A DNA stretch of 9,111 nucleotides from Clostridia bacterium (GTDB lineage Bacteria > Bacillota_A > Clostridia > Oscillospirales > CAG-272), in NCBI GenBank assembly GCA_017472105.1, contig JAFUQY010000058.1:1-9111 (forward strand), read 5' to 3'. The position numbers and the translations under genes are program-made. Under the pieces are notes generated by a model, which saw only the letters and a program-made list of their open reading frames with translations, ran no database searches and was not told where the DNA came from. Shown in pieces: positions 1 to 6,545 of this stretch. The stretch's first letter is position 1; each line of letters starts with the position of its first letter.

Positions 1-803
1 ACACCGACCGCAACCGTACCTCTCCCTTCGCGATCACCGGCAACAAGTTCGAGTTCCGCATGATCGGCTCCTACAACTCCATCGCGGGCTGCAACACCGT
101 TCTGAACACCGCGGTTGCCGAATCCCTCCGTCAGTTTGCGGATATCCTCGAAGTTGCCGAAGATTTCCATACCTCGCTGAACACCCTCATCCGCGACACG
201 ATCAAGAAGCACAAGCGGATCATCTTCAACGGCAACGGCTACGACGACGCGTGGATCCGGGAAGCAACCGAGGAACGCGGACTTCTCAACCTCAAAACCA
301 CACCCGATGCCCTGCCCTACTACCTCGCCGCCAAGAACATCCGGCTCTACACCATGCACAACGTGTACACCGAGACGGAAATGCGCTCCCGCTACGAGAT
401 CATGCTGGAGAATTACTCCAAGACGATCAACATCGAAGCGGCTACCATGGTGGATATGGTGCGCAAGGGAATTCTGCCCGCGATCACGTCCTACTCCAAG
501 GAAATCTGCGAGACCGGCATTGCGAAGAAATCCCTCGGCGTCCCGGCGGATTACGAGCTCGGACTGGCGCAGAAGCTGACTTCCCTCTCCTCGGCGATTC
601 TCAGCGGTGCAAACGATCTGGAAAATGAGATCCGCGAAGCCGCACAGATCACCGATGTGACCAACCACGCGTTCTACATGCGCGACAAGATCGTGATGAC
701 GCTGGAAACCCTCCGCCTGTCCGTGGACGAAGCCGAATCCCTCGTTGCGACGAAGTACTGGCCCTACCCGACCTACTCCGATCTCCTCTTCGGCGTCCGC
801 TGA
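1..803 (+). CDS. glnN: Type III glutamine synthetase, C-terminal part (5' end outside window)
   Basis: This is the last 266 or so residues of a glutamine synthetase of the GSIII family, which makes glutamine from glutamate, ammonia and ATP in the cytoplasm. The reading frame is already open at base 3, so the ATG at 60 is internal and the true start lies upstream. The first visible residues read TDRNRTSPFAITGNKFEFR, the GSIII active-site segment with the conserved N-K-F-E-F-R core, followed by SIAGCNTVLNTAVAE. The protein ends with the family-typical WPYPTYSDLLFGV. GSIII enzymes are usually about 700 residues, so roughly 60 percent is missing to the left. There is no frameshift in the visible part, and GC-rich codon use matches the genes at 909-6379. 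A 105-base gap separates it from the next gene. Family assignment is firm; regulation cannot be judged here. Confidence 0.95.
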   Translation, partial: TDRNRTSPFAITGNKFEFRMIGSYNSIAGCNTVLNTAVAESLRQFADILEVAEDFHTSLNTLIRDTIKKHKRIIFNGNGYDDAWIREATEERGLLNLKTTPDALPYYLAAKNIRLYTMHNVYTETEMRSRYEIMLENYSKTINIEAATMVDMVRKGILPAITSYSKEICETGIAKKSLGVPADYELGLAQKLTSLSSAILSGANDLENEIREAAQITDVTNHAFYMRDKIVMTLETLRLSVDEAESLVATKYWPYPTYSDLLFGVR

Positions 804-809
804 TTCTGC

Positions 810-832
810 TGAAAATTTCATAAATATTTTCA
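810..832 (+). repeat. AT-rich inverted repeat after glnN
   Basis: TGAAAAT (810-816) is a perfect 7-bp inverted repeat of ATTTTCA (826-832), with a 9-base loop, lying 7 bases after the glnN stop. It has no T-tract after it and the stem is AT-rich, so it is at best a weak transcription terminator or an mRNA 3'-end structure. Confidence 0.3.
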
Positions 833-892
833 ATCCTTCCTGCATAAAGCTGCCCGTCATGGTAAAAATATTGACGTAACAGCAACCGATGC

Positions 893-900
893 AAGGAAGG
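893..900 (+). promoter_or_regulatory. Ribosome binding site of the M23 gene
   Basis: AAGGAAGG sits 8 bases upstream of the ATG at 909 and is separated from it by a run of T. It fixes the start of this gene. No convincing sigma-A promoter was found between 804 and 892, so the gene may be transcribed by read-through from glnN or from a non-housekeeping promoter. Confidence 0.75.
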
Positions 901-908
901 ATTTTTTT

Positions 909-1667
909 ATGAACAGCACAGCGAAAAAACAGAACCGCATTCTCCTCGTCACCCTTGTGGTGATTCTCTCCGCCGCCGCCATTCTCATCGCCGTCACGGG
1001 CAGTGCGAACCGGAAATCGAAGTCCGAAACCGAGCCGCCCGTCGAGACATCCGAAACCTCCGCGGACAGCGCAAAGAGCAAGCCCTCCGAGACCGCATCC
1101 CGCGTCATCAAGCCTGCCGAAACCGAGGAAACCGAACCGGAGCACGGCAGGGTCGAGGAAACCAAATCCGAACCCTCCGCTGAGACCGAGGACCGTGAAG
1201 CCGCGGCGATTCAGACCGACACTCTGCCGAAATTCTCCGCACCCGTCAACGGCATGGTGCTCAAGGATTACAGCGACGATCTCCCGGTATTCTCCTACAC
1301 CATGAACGACTACCGCACACACACCGGTCTTGACTTCGCCTGCTCTCCCGGAACGCCCGTGTATGCCTCCGCTGACGGCGTGATCTGTGAGGTGGCAAGC
1401 GACCCGATGATGGGCGTGACGGTGAGTGTTCAGCATTCCGGCGGTGCGGTGACGCGGTACATGGGTCTTTCCGAGGATTCGCTGTACCTGACCCAGCCCG
1501 GGCAGAACATCAAGGTCGGTCAGGTGATCGGCGCCTCCGGTGACACGGCTCTGATTGAAAGCGCCGAGGAAGGTCATGTTCACTTCGAGCTGATCGTGGA
1601 CGGCGAGCACAAGAATCCGGCGGACTATATGAAAGTCAGCTATCTCGCGGATACGTTTGAAGACTGA
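909..1667 (+). CDS. Membrane-anchored M23 (LytM/SpoIIQ-like) domain protein
   Basis: A 252-residue protein with a short basic N-terminus, one transmembrane segment (about 11-30), a Glu/Ser/Thr-rich linker (about 36-100) and a C-terminal M23 domain (about 115-242) that would lie outside the membrane. Zinc-site residues are present: H138 and D142 in HTGLD, and H223/H225 in HVHFE. The usual catalytic histidine of the Y-x-H-L motif is missing, since the protein reads Y184-M-G-L187. That feature, the TMNDYRTHTGLDF entry and the EEGHVHFELIVDGEHKNPADY ending resemble the sporulation protein SpoIIQ, which forms a channel with SpoIIIAH during engulfment. It may therefore be a weak peptidase or a structural binding protein. 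M23 fold is firm; the SpoIIQ role is inferred from motif likeness only. No sporulation partner gene is visible nearby. Confidence 0.88.
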   Translation: MNSTAKKQNRILLVTLVVILSAAAILIAVTGSANRKSKSETEPPVETSETSADSAKSKPSETASRVIKPAETEETEPEHGRVEETKSEPSAETEDREAAAIQTDTLPKFSAPVNGMVLKDYSDDLPVFSYTMNDYRTHTGLDFACSPGTPVYASADGVICEVASDPMMGVTVSVQHSGGAVTRYMGLSEDSLYLTQPGQNIKVGQVIGASGDTALIESAEEGHVHFELIVDGEHKNPADYMKVSYLADTFED

Positions 1668-1673
1668 ACCGCA

Positions 1674-1702
1674 AAGAAGGAGGGTTTCACGCTCTCCTTT
1701 TT
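1674..1702 (+). terminator. Rho-independent terminator of the M23 gene
   Basis: AAGGAG (1677-1682) pairs with CTCCTT (1694-1699); the stem extends inward with G-U and G-C pairs around a short TTTCAC loop and outward through A-U pairs into a T-run ending at 1702. It begins 10 bases after the stop codon, the expected place for the end of this transcript. Confidence 0.7.
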
Positions 1703-1755
1703 ACATATCTGCCCGACCGGCGCATATATTTCATCAGGATTTCACCCGCCCGCAC

Positions 1756-1784
1756 TTGATTTCCGCCGCAAACTATGCTACAAT
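1756..1784 (+). promoter_or_regulatory. Sigma-A-type promoter of the GHL10-amidase gene
   Basis: TTGATT (-35, 1756-1761) and TACAAT (-10, 1779-1784) are separated by exactly 17 bases, and TGC directly precedes the -10 (extended -10). Transcription would start near 1791, leaving a leader of about 50 bases before the ATG at 1842. This start position also argues against using the in-frame ATG at 1800, which would leave a leader of under 10 bases with no Shine-Dalgarno site. Confidence 0.75.
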
Positions 1785-1841
1785 GATGATATATGATAAA
1801 TGTCGGATTTTGAGATTCACTCACTCCGGAAGGACGGTTTC

Positions 1842-4800
1842 ATGCGAAAAATCAGAACGATACCCATCCTCCTTATGACCCTTTTGACGCTCCTGACTTC
1901 ATGCGAAAACAAGGATTACGATATGACAAGCAAGCCGATGACTCCCGACCGGGATGCTCCCGCGCTGACCCACATCATCCACCCGGATTCGGAGGTACGC
2001 GGCGTCTGGATTGCATCGGTTTACAACATCGACTACCCGAGCCGTGCGGATCTGACTGCGGATCAGCTCAAATCGGAAATTGACGCCATTCTTGACACCT
2101 GCGAACGCGTCGGACTGAACACAGTTTTCTTTCAGGTCAGACCGCACTGCGACGCCCTGTACAAGAGCGAAATTTTCCCGGTGTCCACGTCGATTTCCTC
2201 AGGCGGAACGCTCGTGTTTGATCCGCTCGAGTACATCGTGAACGAAGGTCACCGGCGGAATATCTTCGTGCATGCATGGGTCAATCCGCTCCGCGTCACG
2301 ATGAATTCCCACGACATCTCCGCACTGCCCGACAACAGTCCCGCGAAGCTCCATCCGGACTGGACGGTGGCATACGGGGACGGCAAGCTGTATCTGAACG
2401 CCGGTGTTCCCGGGGTACGCGAGCTGATTGCCGACGGTGTACGCGAAATTGTCGCAAACTATGACGTGGACGGTGTCGTATTCGATGACTACTTCTATCC
2501 CTACCCGGCGTACGATGACTCCGGAAAAATGTACGAGTTCGAGGACAGCTACGAATACGCGCAGTACGGCTCGGACTTTGACAACATCGCGGACTGGCGG
2601 CGGAACAACATCAATCAGATGATCCGGCTGTGCTATGACGCGGTTCACACCACCGATCCGGAATGCATTTTCGGCGTGTCTCCGTCCGGGGTCTGGCAGA
2701 ACGATGACGGTAAAAACGGCGGCAGCAGCACCACCGGATTTGAAGCGTACAAGTCCCTCTACTGCGACGCGCTCGCATGGATTGACGGCGGGTACGTCGA
2801 CTACATTTCGCCGCAGGTGTACTGGACGTTTGACACGAAATCCGCGCCGTTTGATGTGGTGACGCAGTGGTGGAATCAGCAGCTCGACGGCACGGACGTA
2901 AAGCTCTACATCGCACATGCATCCTACCGCTACGAGGACGGCGAATGGGCAGATCCGCAGGGACAGCTGACCGAGCAGATTGCCTTTGCGCGGAGCGAGC
3001 TTTCCTACCACGGCAGTGTCATGTACGGCTACGACGAAATCAACCGCAACATCAACTCCGCCGCGGACGATCTTCTTGACGCATTCGCGGACGAAATTGT
3101 GTACACGCCCATCCAGTCCACGGGCAATCCGGTTTCCGTATCCTCTCCCGCAGACGGTTCCGTCATGGCGGATGAGAAAACCTACATCATCGGACGCTCC
3201 GACCCGGCATATCCCCTGACCGTGACACAGGGAGAGATGACGCAGAAGGTCGGACGGACGAAAAGCGGGTATTTCAGCCTGTATGCGACGCTTGAGAAAG
3301 GCGAAAACACCTTTATCTTCGAGCAGAACGGCGAAAAAACGACCTACACCCTGCACTTCGGCTCGTCGCATCTGAAAACATCGGAGCCCGAACCGGATGC
3401 GGAAGACGACCCGGACGCGGGACTGACGATTCTTGACACGCTCTCGATCATCGGAACCTATCCGTCGCAGGAAATTGCCACGGACGGCGAGATTCTCTGG
3501 GTCTCCTGCGCGGCTCCTGCCGGGTCGGAAGTCAAAGTGAACATCGGCGGCGTTGAAACCTCGCTGACGGCACTGGAAAAACCGGCGAAGGACAAAACCG
3601 ATGACGGATACGCGGCGGTGATCTACGGTGCGAACGCGAAGCTCCCGGAAGCCGGGGACGGTGAGATCCTCGACTGCGGGAACGTGAAGTACACAGCCAC
3701 TCTCGACGGTGTCTCCGTGGAAGCTGACGGAATCCGCGTACGTGTGCTGGGCAAAGACGCTCCGCTCGCCGTTACCGTGAAGGAGGACTACACCACGCTG
3801 AAATTCACCGAAAAATCCTCGATGTACAACGACTACTCCGACCAGTCCGCCGGGATGACCGATTACGCCGTCAGTCTCAGAAACGGGATGTACCGGCTGA
3901 AAATGGGCGGGTATGTCGCGGCATCGGATGTCACGGAAACGGATGCGCTCCCGTCGGAGAAAATTGTGTTCACCTCCGCAAAGGTCACGGACAGCGGGAA
4001 ATCGACCGATCTCGTGCTGACATGCGCGGACAGACCTGCATTCAACGGTGCAGTCAACGAAAACGGGCAGTTTGTGCTGACCTTCTACGGCGTCGATGCC
4101 GAAAGCGCGCCTCTGCCGACCATACGGGTCAATCCCATGGTGAAATCCTGTGACCTGATCCGCATGGAAGACCGGGTGCGCTATTGCTTTACTCTTGTCT
4201 CGACCGAAAATTTCTACGGATTCGATCTGAATTACGGGGACGGCGAGATTGTGGTTTCGCTGAAAAATCCCGTTTCTCTTGATTTTGACGCGGAAAAGCC
4301 CCTCGACGGTATCCGGATCACTCTCGATGCGGGACACGGCGGATGGGACAACGGTGCATCGGGTGCGGATCCGTCGATGAACGAGAAGGATGTAAACCTC
4401 GCCGTGGTGCTGAAAACAGCGGAGCTGCTGACCGGACTCGGTGCCGAGATCACACTGACCCGCGCGGATGACACCTACGCCGATCTGAACGAGCGCATGG
4501 CGATGCTGTCACAGTGGGAACCGGATCTGTGCATCTCCGTTCATCAGAATTCGATGGGATTTACCACAAACGTCTCCCGTGTGCGCGGAACGCTCGCGCT
4601 CTGGTGCATGGACAGCGGTGCAATGCTCGCGGATTCGGTGGGACGTGCCGTTTCGGAAGCATTTGACCGGAATTTCCGCGGCGCGCAGTATCAGGCACTC
4701 GCAATCTGCCGCAATCCGAAATTCCCGACCGCGCTGATTGAGATGGGATTCATCACCTCCATGGAGGAATACGAAGCGAGCATCTCCGACGCCGGGATCC

Positions 4801-4871
4801 TCAAAGCCGCAGAAGGCATCACCGACGGGGTCCTCGACTTCTTCCGGCGGCAGGCGGCATATCTCGGGTAG
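1842..4871 (+). CDS. Lipoprotein fusing a GHL10 glycoside hydrolase-like domain to an N-acetylmuramoyl-L-alanine amidase
   Basis: A 1009-residue envelope protein. The ATG at 1842 is chosen because AAGGA lies 7 bases upstream and the product then begins with a lipoprotein signal: basic MRKIR, a hydrophobic core and lipobox L18-T-S-C21. Residues about 50-420 form a GHL10 (DUF187, YngK/DigH-like) domain with VRGVWIA (52-58), FFQVRP (96-101), FVHAWVNPLR (142-151), VDGVVFDDYFYPYP (209-222) and YISPQVYW (321-328). Residues 430-506 look Ig-like, 530-730 and 731-815 are unassigned beta-rich segments. Residues 823-1002 are an Amidase_3 domain with all zinc and catalytic residues: H832, E848, H901 and E967. 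Known: Amidase_3 enzymes remove stem peptides from peptidoglycan, and the GHL10 protein DigH of E. coli is reported to act on peptide-free glycans. Inferred: this protein may do both. It is a single-gene transcription unit. Confidence 0.9.
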   Translation: MRKIRTIPILLMTLLTLLTSCENKDYDMTSKPMTPDRDAPALTHIIHPDSEVRGVWIASVYNIDYPSRADLTADQLKSEIDAILDTCERVGLNTVFFQVRPHCDALYKSEIFPVSTSISSGGTLVFDPLEYIVNEGHRRNIFVHAWVNPLRVTMNSHDISALPDNSPAKLHPDWTVAYGDGKLYLNAGVPGVRELIADGVREIVANYDVDGVVFDDYFYPYPAYDDSGKMYEFEDSYEYAQYGSDFDNIADWRRNNINQMIRLCYDAVHTTDPECIFGVSPSGVWQNDDGKNGGSSTTGFEAYKSLYCDALAWIDGGYVDYISPQVYWTFDTKSAPFDVVTQWWNQQLDGTDVKLYIAHASYRYEDGEWADPQGQLTEQIAFARSELSYHGSVMYGYDEINRNINSAADDLLDAFADEIVYTPIQSTGNPVSVSSPADGSVMADEKTYIIGRSDPAYPLTVTQGEMTQKVGRTKSGYFSLYATLEKGENTFIFEQNGEKTTYTLHFGSSHLKTSEPEPDAEDDPDAGLTILDTLSIIGTYPSQEIATDGEILWVSCAAPAGSEVKVNIGGVETSLTALEKPAKDKTDDGYAAVIYGANAKLPEAGDGEILDCGNVKYTATLDGVSVEADGIRVRVLGKDAPLAVTVKEDYTTLKFTEKSSMYNDYSDQSAGMTDYAVSLRNGMYRLKMGGYVAASDVTETDALPSEKIVFTSAKVTDSGKSTDLVLTCADRPAFNGAVNENGQFVLTFYGVDAESAPLPTIRVNPMVKSCDLIRMEDRVRYCFTLVSTENFYGFDLNYGDGEIVVSLKNPVSLDFDAEKPLDGIRITLDAGHGGWDNGASGADPSMNEKDVNLAVVLKTAELLTGLGAEITLTRADDTYADLNERMAMLSQWEPDLCISVHQNSMGFTTNVSRVRGTLALWCMDSGAMLADSVGRAVSEAFDRNFRGAQYQALAICRNPKFPTALIEMGFITSMEEYEASISDAGILKAAEGITDGVLDFFRRQAAYLG

Positions 4872-4887
4872 CACAACCAACGCTCTA

Positions 4888-4916
4888 TTGACAACGCTTT
4901 TTCACTCTGCTATACT
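4888..4916 (+). promoter_or_regulatory. Strong sigma-A-type promoter of the transglutaminase-like gene
   Basis: A perfect TTGACA (-35, 4888-4893) lies 17 bases from TATACT (-10, 4911-4916), again with TGC as an extended -10. Start of transcription is expected near 4922-4924, giving a leader of about 77 bases. The promoter overlaps a long inverted repeat described separately, so it may be under repressor control or simply share space with the upstream terminator. Confidence 0.85.
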
Positions 4917-4936
4917 ATGGGTGAGAAAGCGTTTTT
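4893..4936 (+). terminator. Terminator-like hairpin of the amidase gene, enclosing the next promoter's -10 box
   Basis: AACGCTTTTTCAC (4893-4905) is an inverted repeat of GTGAGAAAGCGTT (4921-4933) with a single position that is a G-U wobble in RNA. The stem can extend inward by one wobble and one C-G pair, and a T-run (4932-4936) follows. It starts 22 bases after the amidase stop. The loop contains the -10 box of the following gene. An operator for a dimeric repressor is an alternative reading of the same symmetry. Confidence 0.65.
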
Positions 4937-4985
4937 GATTTATCCGAAAAACAGTCATCACGTGTTTACTCTATATGTAATAAAA

Positions 4986-4992
4986 AGGAAGG
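4986..4992 (+). promoter_or_regulatory. Ribosome binding site of the transglutaminase-like gene
   Basis: AGGAAGG lies 7 bases before the ATG at 5000, in an A-rich leader. It resembles the site of the M23 gene and supports the chosen start. Confidence 0.8.
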
Positions 4993-4999
4993 AAACTAT

Positions 5000-6379
5000 A
5001 TGAAACTGACAGGCACATGGGCATCGCATCAGCATGATCTCCAGCTGAAATTCGCCGATGACGGCACGATGGCGCTCACCTCGATTGATCTCGGCGTCTT
5101 CGATCAGCCGACGGAATACACCGTGACGGACAGCGGATTCTCGTTCCGGTTCCGTGACACTGACGTCAACCTGACGATGCAGGACGAAAACACCTTCACC
5201 GGCGGCGAGATCACGCTGAACCGGCTGAAAACCGTGCTCCCGATCTACGCGCCGCGCGTATTCGGGAACAACGGCGCACATCCCGACGACTGCGGCACCT
5301 TCATCGGCAAGTGGAAGTCCGCGTCGCCTTATCAGGAGTGCGTCATGGACATTTTCTCCCGCGGAAACGACCGGGTGACGATTCTCATCTCCTTCCCCGG
5401 CTTCCGCTCGTTCGGATTTGCACCGCATTCCTACTGGATCGAAGGCGACACCCTCATCTGGCAGATCAACGACACCTACAACAGCGGACGGTGCGAGGTC
5501 AGACTCACGGACGGACATCTCCGCGGCACGTACACCCAGCTCGGTCACGGGAACTTCCCGCCCGTGGATTTCGAAAAAGTCTCCGATGAGCCGTCCATTG
5601 AGCAGGATCATTCGCCCATTCCTCTCCCGGACGACAAATCCCGCGTGGAAATCCTGCGTGAATTTGCAGCGTACGGGGAGGCGGAAGAGCCGGTTGTGAC
5701 GGAATTTGTGCTCGGCGAAGCTCTGCCTGAGGAGATGACCGCGCTCGGTTTTGCGGAATACGTGAAGGACAAAACCGGAGCCGAGATTGCGTACGCGTGC
5801 CTCGATTTCGTCTGCGATCACTGGCACCACAACGGCAGCTCCGGAATGCCGCGCGGTCGGTATCTGATGGATGTTGTGAAGTTCGCCGACGAAAACGATC
5901 ATGCTGTCAACTGCCGCGGGCTGTCCGTGATTCTCGGGATTCTCCTGCGCCACGTCGGACTGAAAGCACAGCATGTCACCTGTCTGCCGTACGAATATCC
6001 CTTCACCGACTGCCACGTTGTCGTGGACTGTTATCTCCCGGACGGCGGGCGCGTGATGCTTGATCCGACCTACCGTCTGCATTTCACGGACGACGGCGGC
6101 AATCCCGTTTCCCTGCCCGCGCTCCGTCAGCATCTCATCGACGGTACTGCGGTGCATCCGAATCCATCGTCAGGCTACAACGGCGGCACATTCGACACCG
6201 AAAACTACCGGGACTACATGGCGAAAAACACCTTCCGTTTCTCCAAAGGCAGCCTGAACCGGGACGGTCTCGACGAATCCGGTCAGATCATGCTCATTCC
6301 GGCAGGCTATCCGGTCGAGAAAACCGAACCCGGCAGTCAGGCGAAAATCCTTCACCACCCCGATGCGTTCTGGGGATGA
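5000..6379 (+). CDS. Cytoplasmic transglutaminase-like superfamily protein with N-terminal beta repeats
   Basis: A 459-residue protein with no signal peptide or membrane segment, so probably cytoplasmic. The C-terminal half (about 260-375) has the transglutaminase-like Cys-His-Asp triad: C305 in AVNCRGLSVIL, H339 in TDCHVVVDCYL and D355 in MLDPTYRLHF. Upstream, two stretches that each open with a G-x-W (GTW at 5-7 and GKW at 103-105) and continue as beta-strand-rich sequence look like two tandem lipocalin-like modules (about 3-75 and 100-195). They are followed by an acidic linker (about 196-235). Members of this superfamily are cysteine proteases, amidases or cross-linking enzymes; the sequence does not say which. 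It has its own promoter and stands as a single-gene unit. The triad is clear; substrate, and any link to the neighbouring envelope enzymes, are unknown. Confidence 0.8.
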   Translation: MKLTGTWASHQHDLQLKFADDGTMALTSIDLGVFDQPTEYTVTDSGFSFRFRDTDVNLTMQDENTFTGGEITLNRLKTVLPIYAPRVFGNNGAHPDDCGTFIGKWKSASPYQECVMDIFSRGNDRVTILISFPGFRSFGFAPHSYWIEGDTLIWQINDTYNSGRCEVRLTDGHLRGTYTQLGHGNFPPVDFEKVSDEPSIEQDHSPIPLPDDKSRVEILREFAAYGEAEEPVVTEFVLGEALPEEMTALGFAEYVKDKTGAEIAYACLDFVCDHWHHNGSSGMPRGRYLMDVVKFADENDHAVNCRGLSVILGILLRHVGLKAQHVTCLPYEYPFTDCHVVVDCYLPDGGRVMLDPTYRLHFTDDGGNPVSLPALRQHLIDGTAVHPNPSSGYNGGTFDTENYRDYMAKNTFRFSKGSLNRDGLDESGQIMLIPAGYPVEKTEPGSQAKILHHPDAFWG

Positions 6380-6469
6380 ATTCTGGTCGTTCTGCTTTTT
6401 ATCCCCTGCACTTCTTTGTGTATATTTAACAAAAAAAAAAAAGTTTCCCGATTTTTTTGTGGAATTTCA
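6380..6469 (+). other. A/T-tract-rich spacer upstream of the surface protein promoter
   Basis: This spacer holds a run of 12 A (6431-6442) and a run of 7 T (6452-6458) just upstream of the -35 box. Tracts of this kind at roughly -75 to -45 commonly act as an UP element that binds the RNA polymerase alpha subunit. The A-run/T-run pair could also form a weak hairpin that ends the upstream transcript, but it has no GC-rich stem. No gene is seen here. Confidence 0.45.
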
Positions 6470-6498
6470 TTGACTTCTCCTTCGAGATGTGCTATTAT
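6470..6498 (+). promoter_or_regulatory. Sigma-A-type promoter of the discoidin-domain surface protein
   Basis: TTGACT (-35, 6470-6475), a 17-base spacer and TATTAT (-10, 6493-6498) preceded by TGC (extended -10). Transcription should start near 6505, leaving a leader of about 40 bases that carries AGGAG at 6531-6535, 10 bases before the ATG at 6546. With the adjacent A/T tracts this looks like a strong constitutive promoter. Confidence 0.8.
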
Positions 6499-6545
6499 TA
6501 TCCTGCAACAGCATTTAAAATTTCAAGAAAAGGAGAAATTACACA

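Noticed and set aside
871..876. TTGACG as a -35 box for the M23 gene
   Set aside because: No -10-like hexamer lies 16-18 bases downstream; that position is the ribosome binding site.
1703..1755. Spacer after the M23 terminator searched for a small gene or RNA
   Set aside because: No start codon with a ribosome site and no stable fold was seen.
1800..1841. Upstream in-frame ATG at 1800 as the start of the lipoprotein
   Set aside because: It has no Shine-Dalgarno site, would leave almost no leader after the promoter at 1756-1784, and would put 14 polar residues before the signal peptide.
2199..4337. Long minus-strand open frame of 712 codons opposite the GHL10-amidase gene
   Set aside because: It lies wholly antisense to a gene with clear domains, has no ribosome site or recognisable motif, and is explained by the GC-rich codon bias of the plus strand.
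4958..6157. Minus-strand open frame of 399 codons opposite the transglutaminase-like gene
   Set aside because: Antisense shadow of a gene with an intact catalytic triad, promoter and ribosome site; its translation has no family-like features.
6372..6406. GGGGAT/ATCCCC inverted repeat across the end of the transglutaminase-like gene
   Set aside because: Only 6 bp with a 23-base loop and no T-run following, so it is not a credible terminator.
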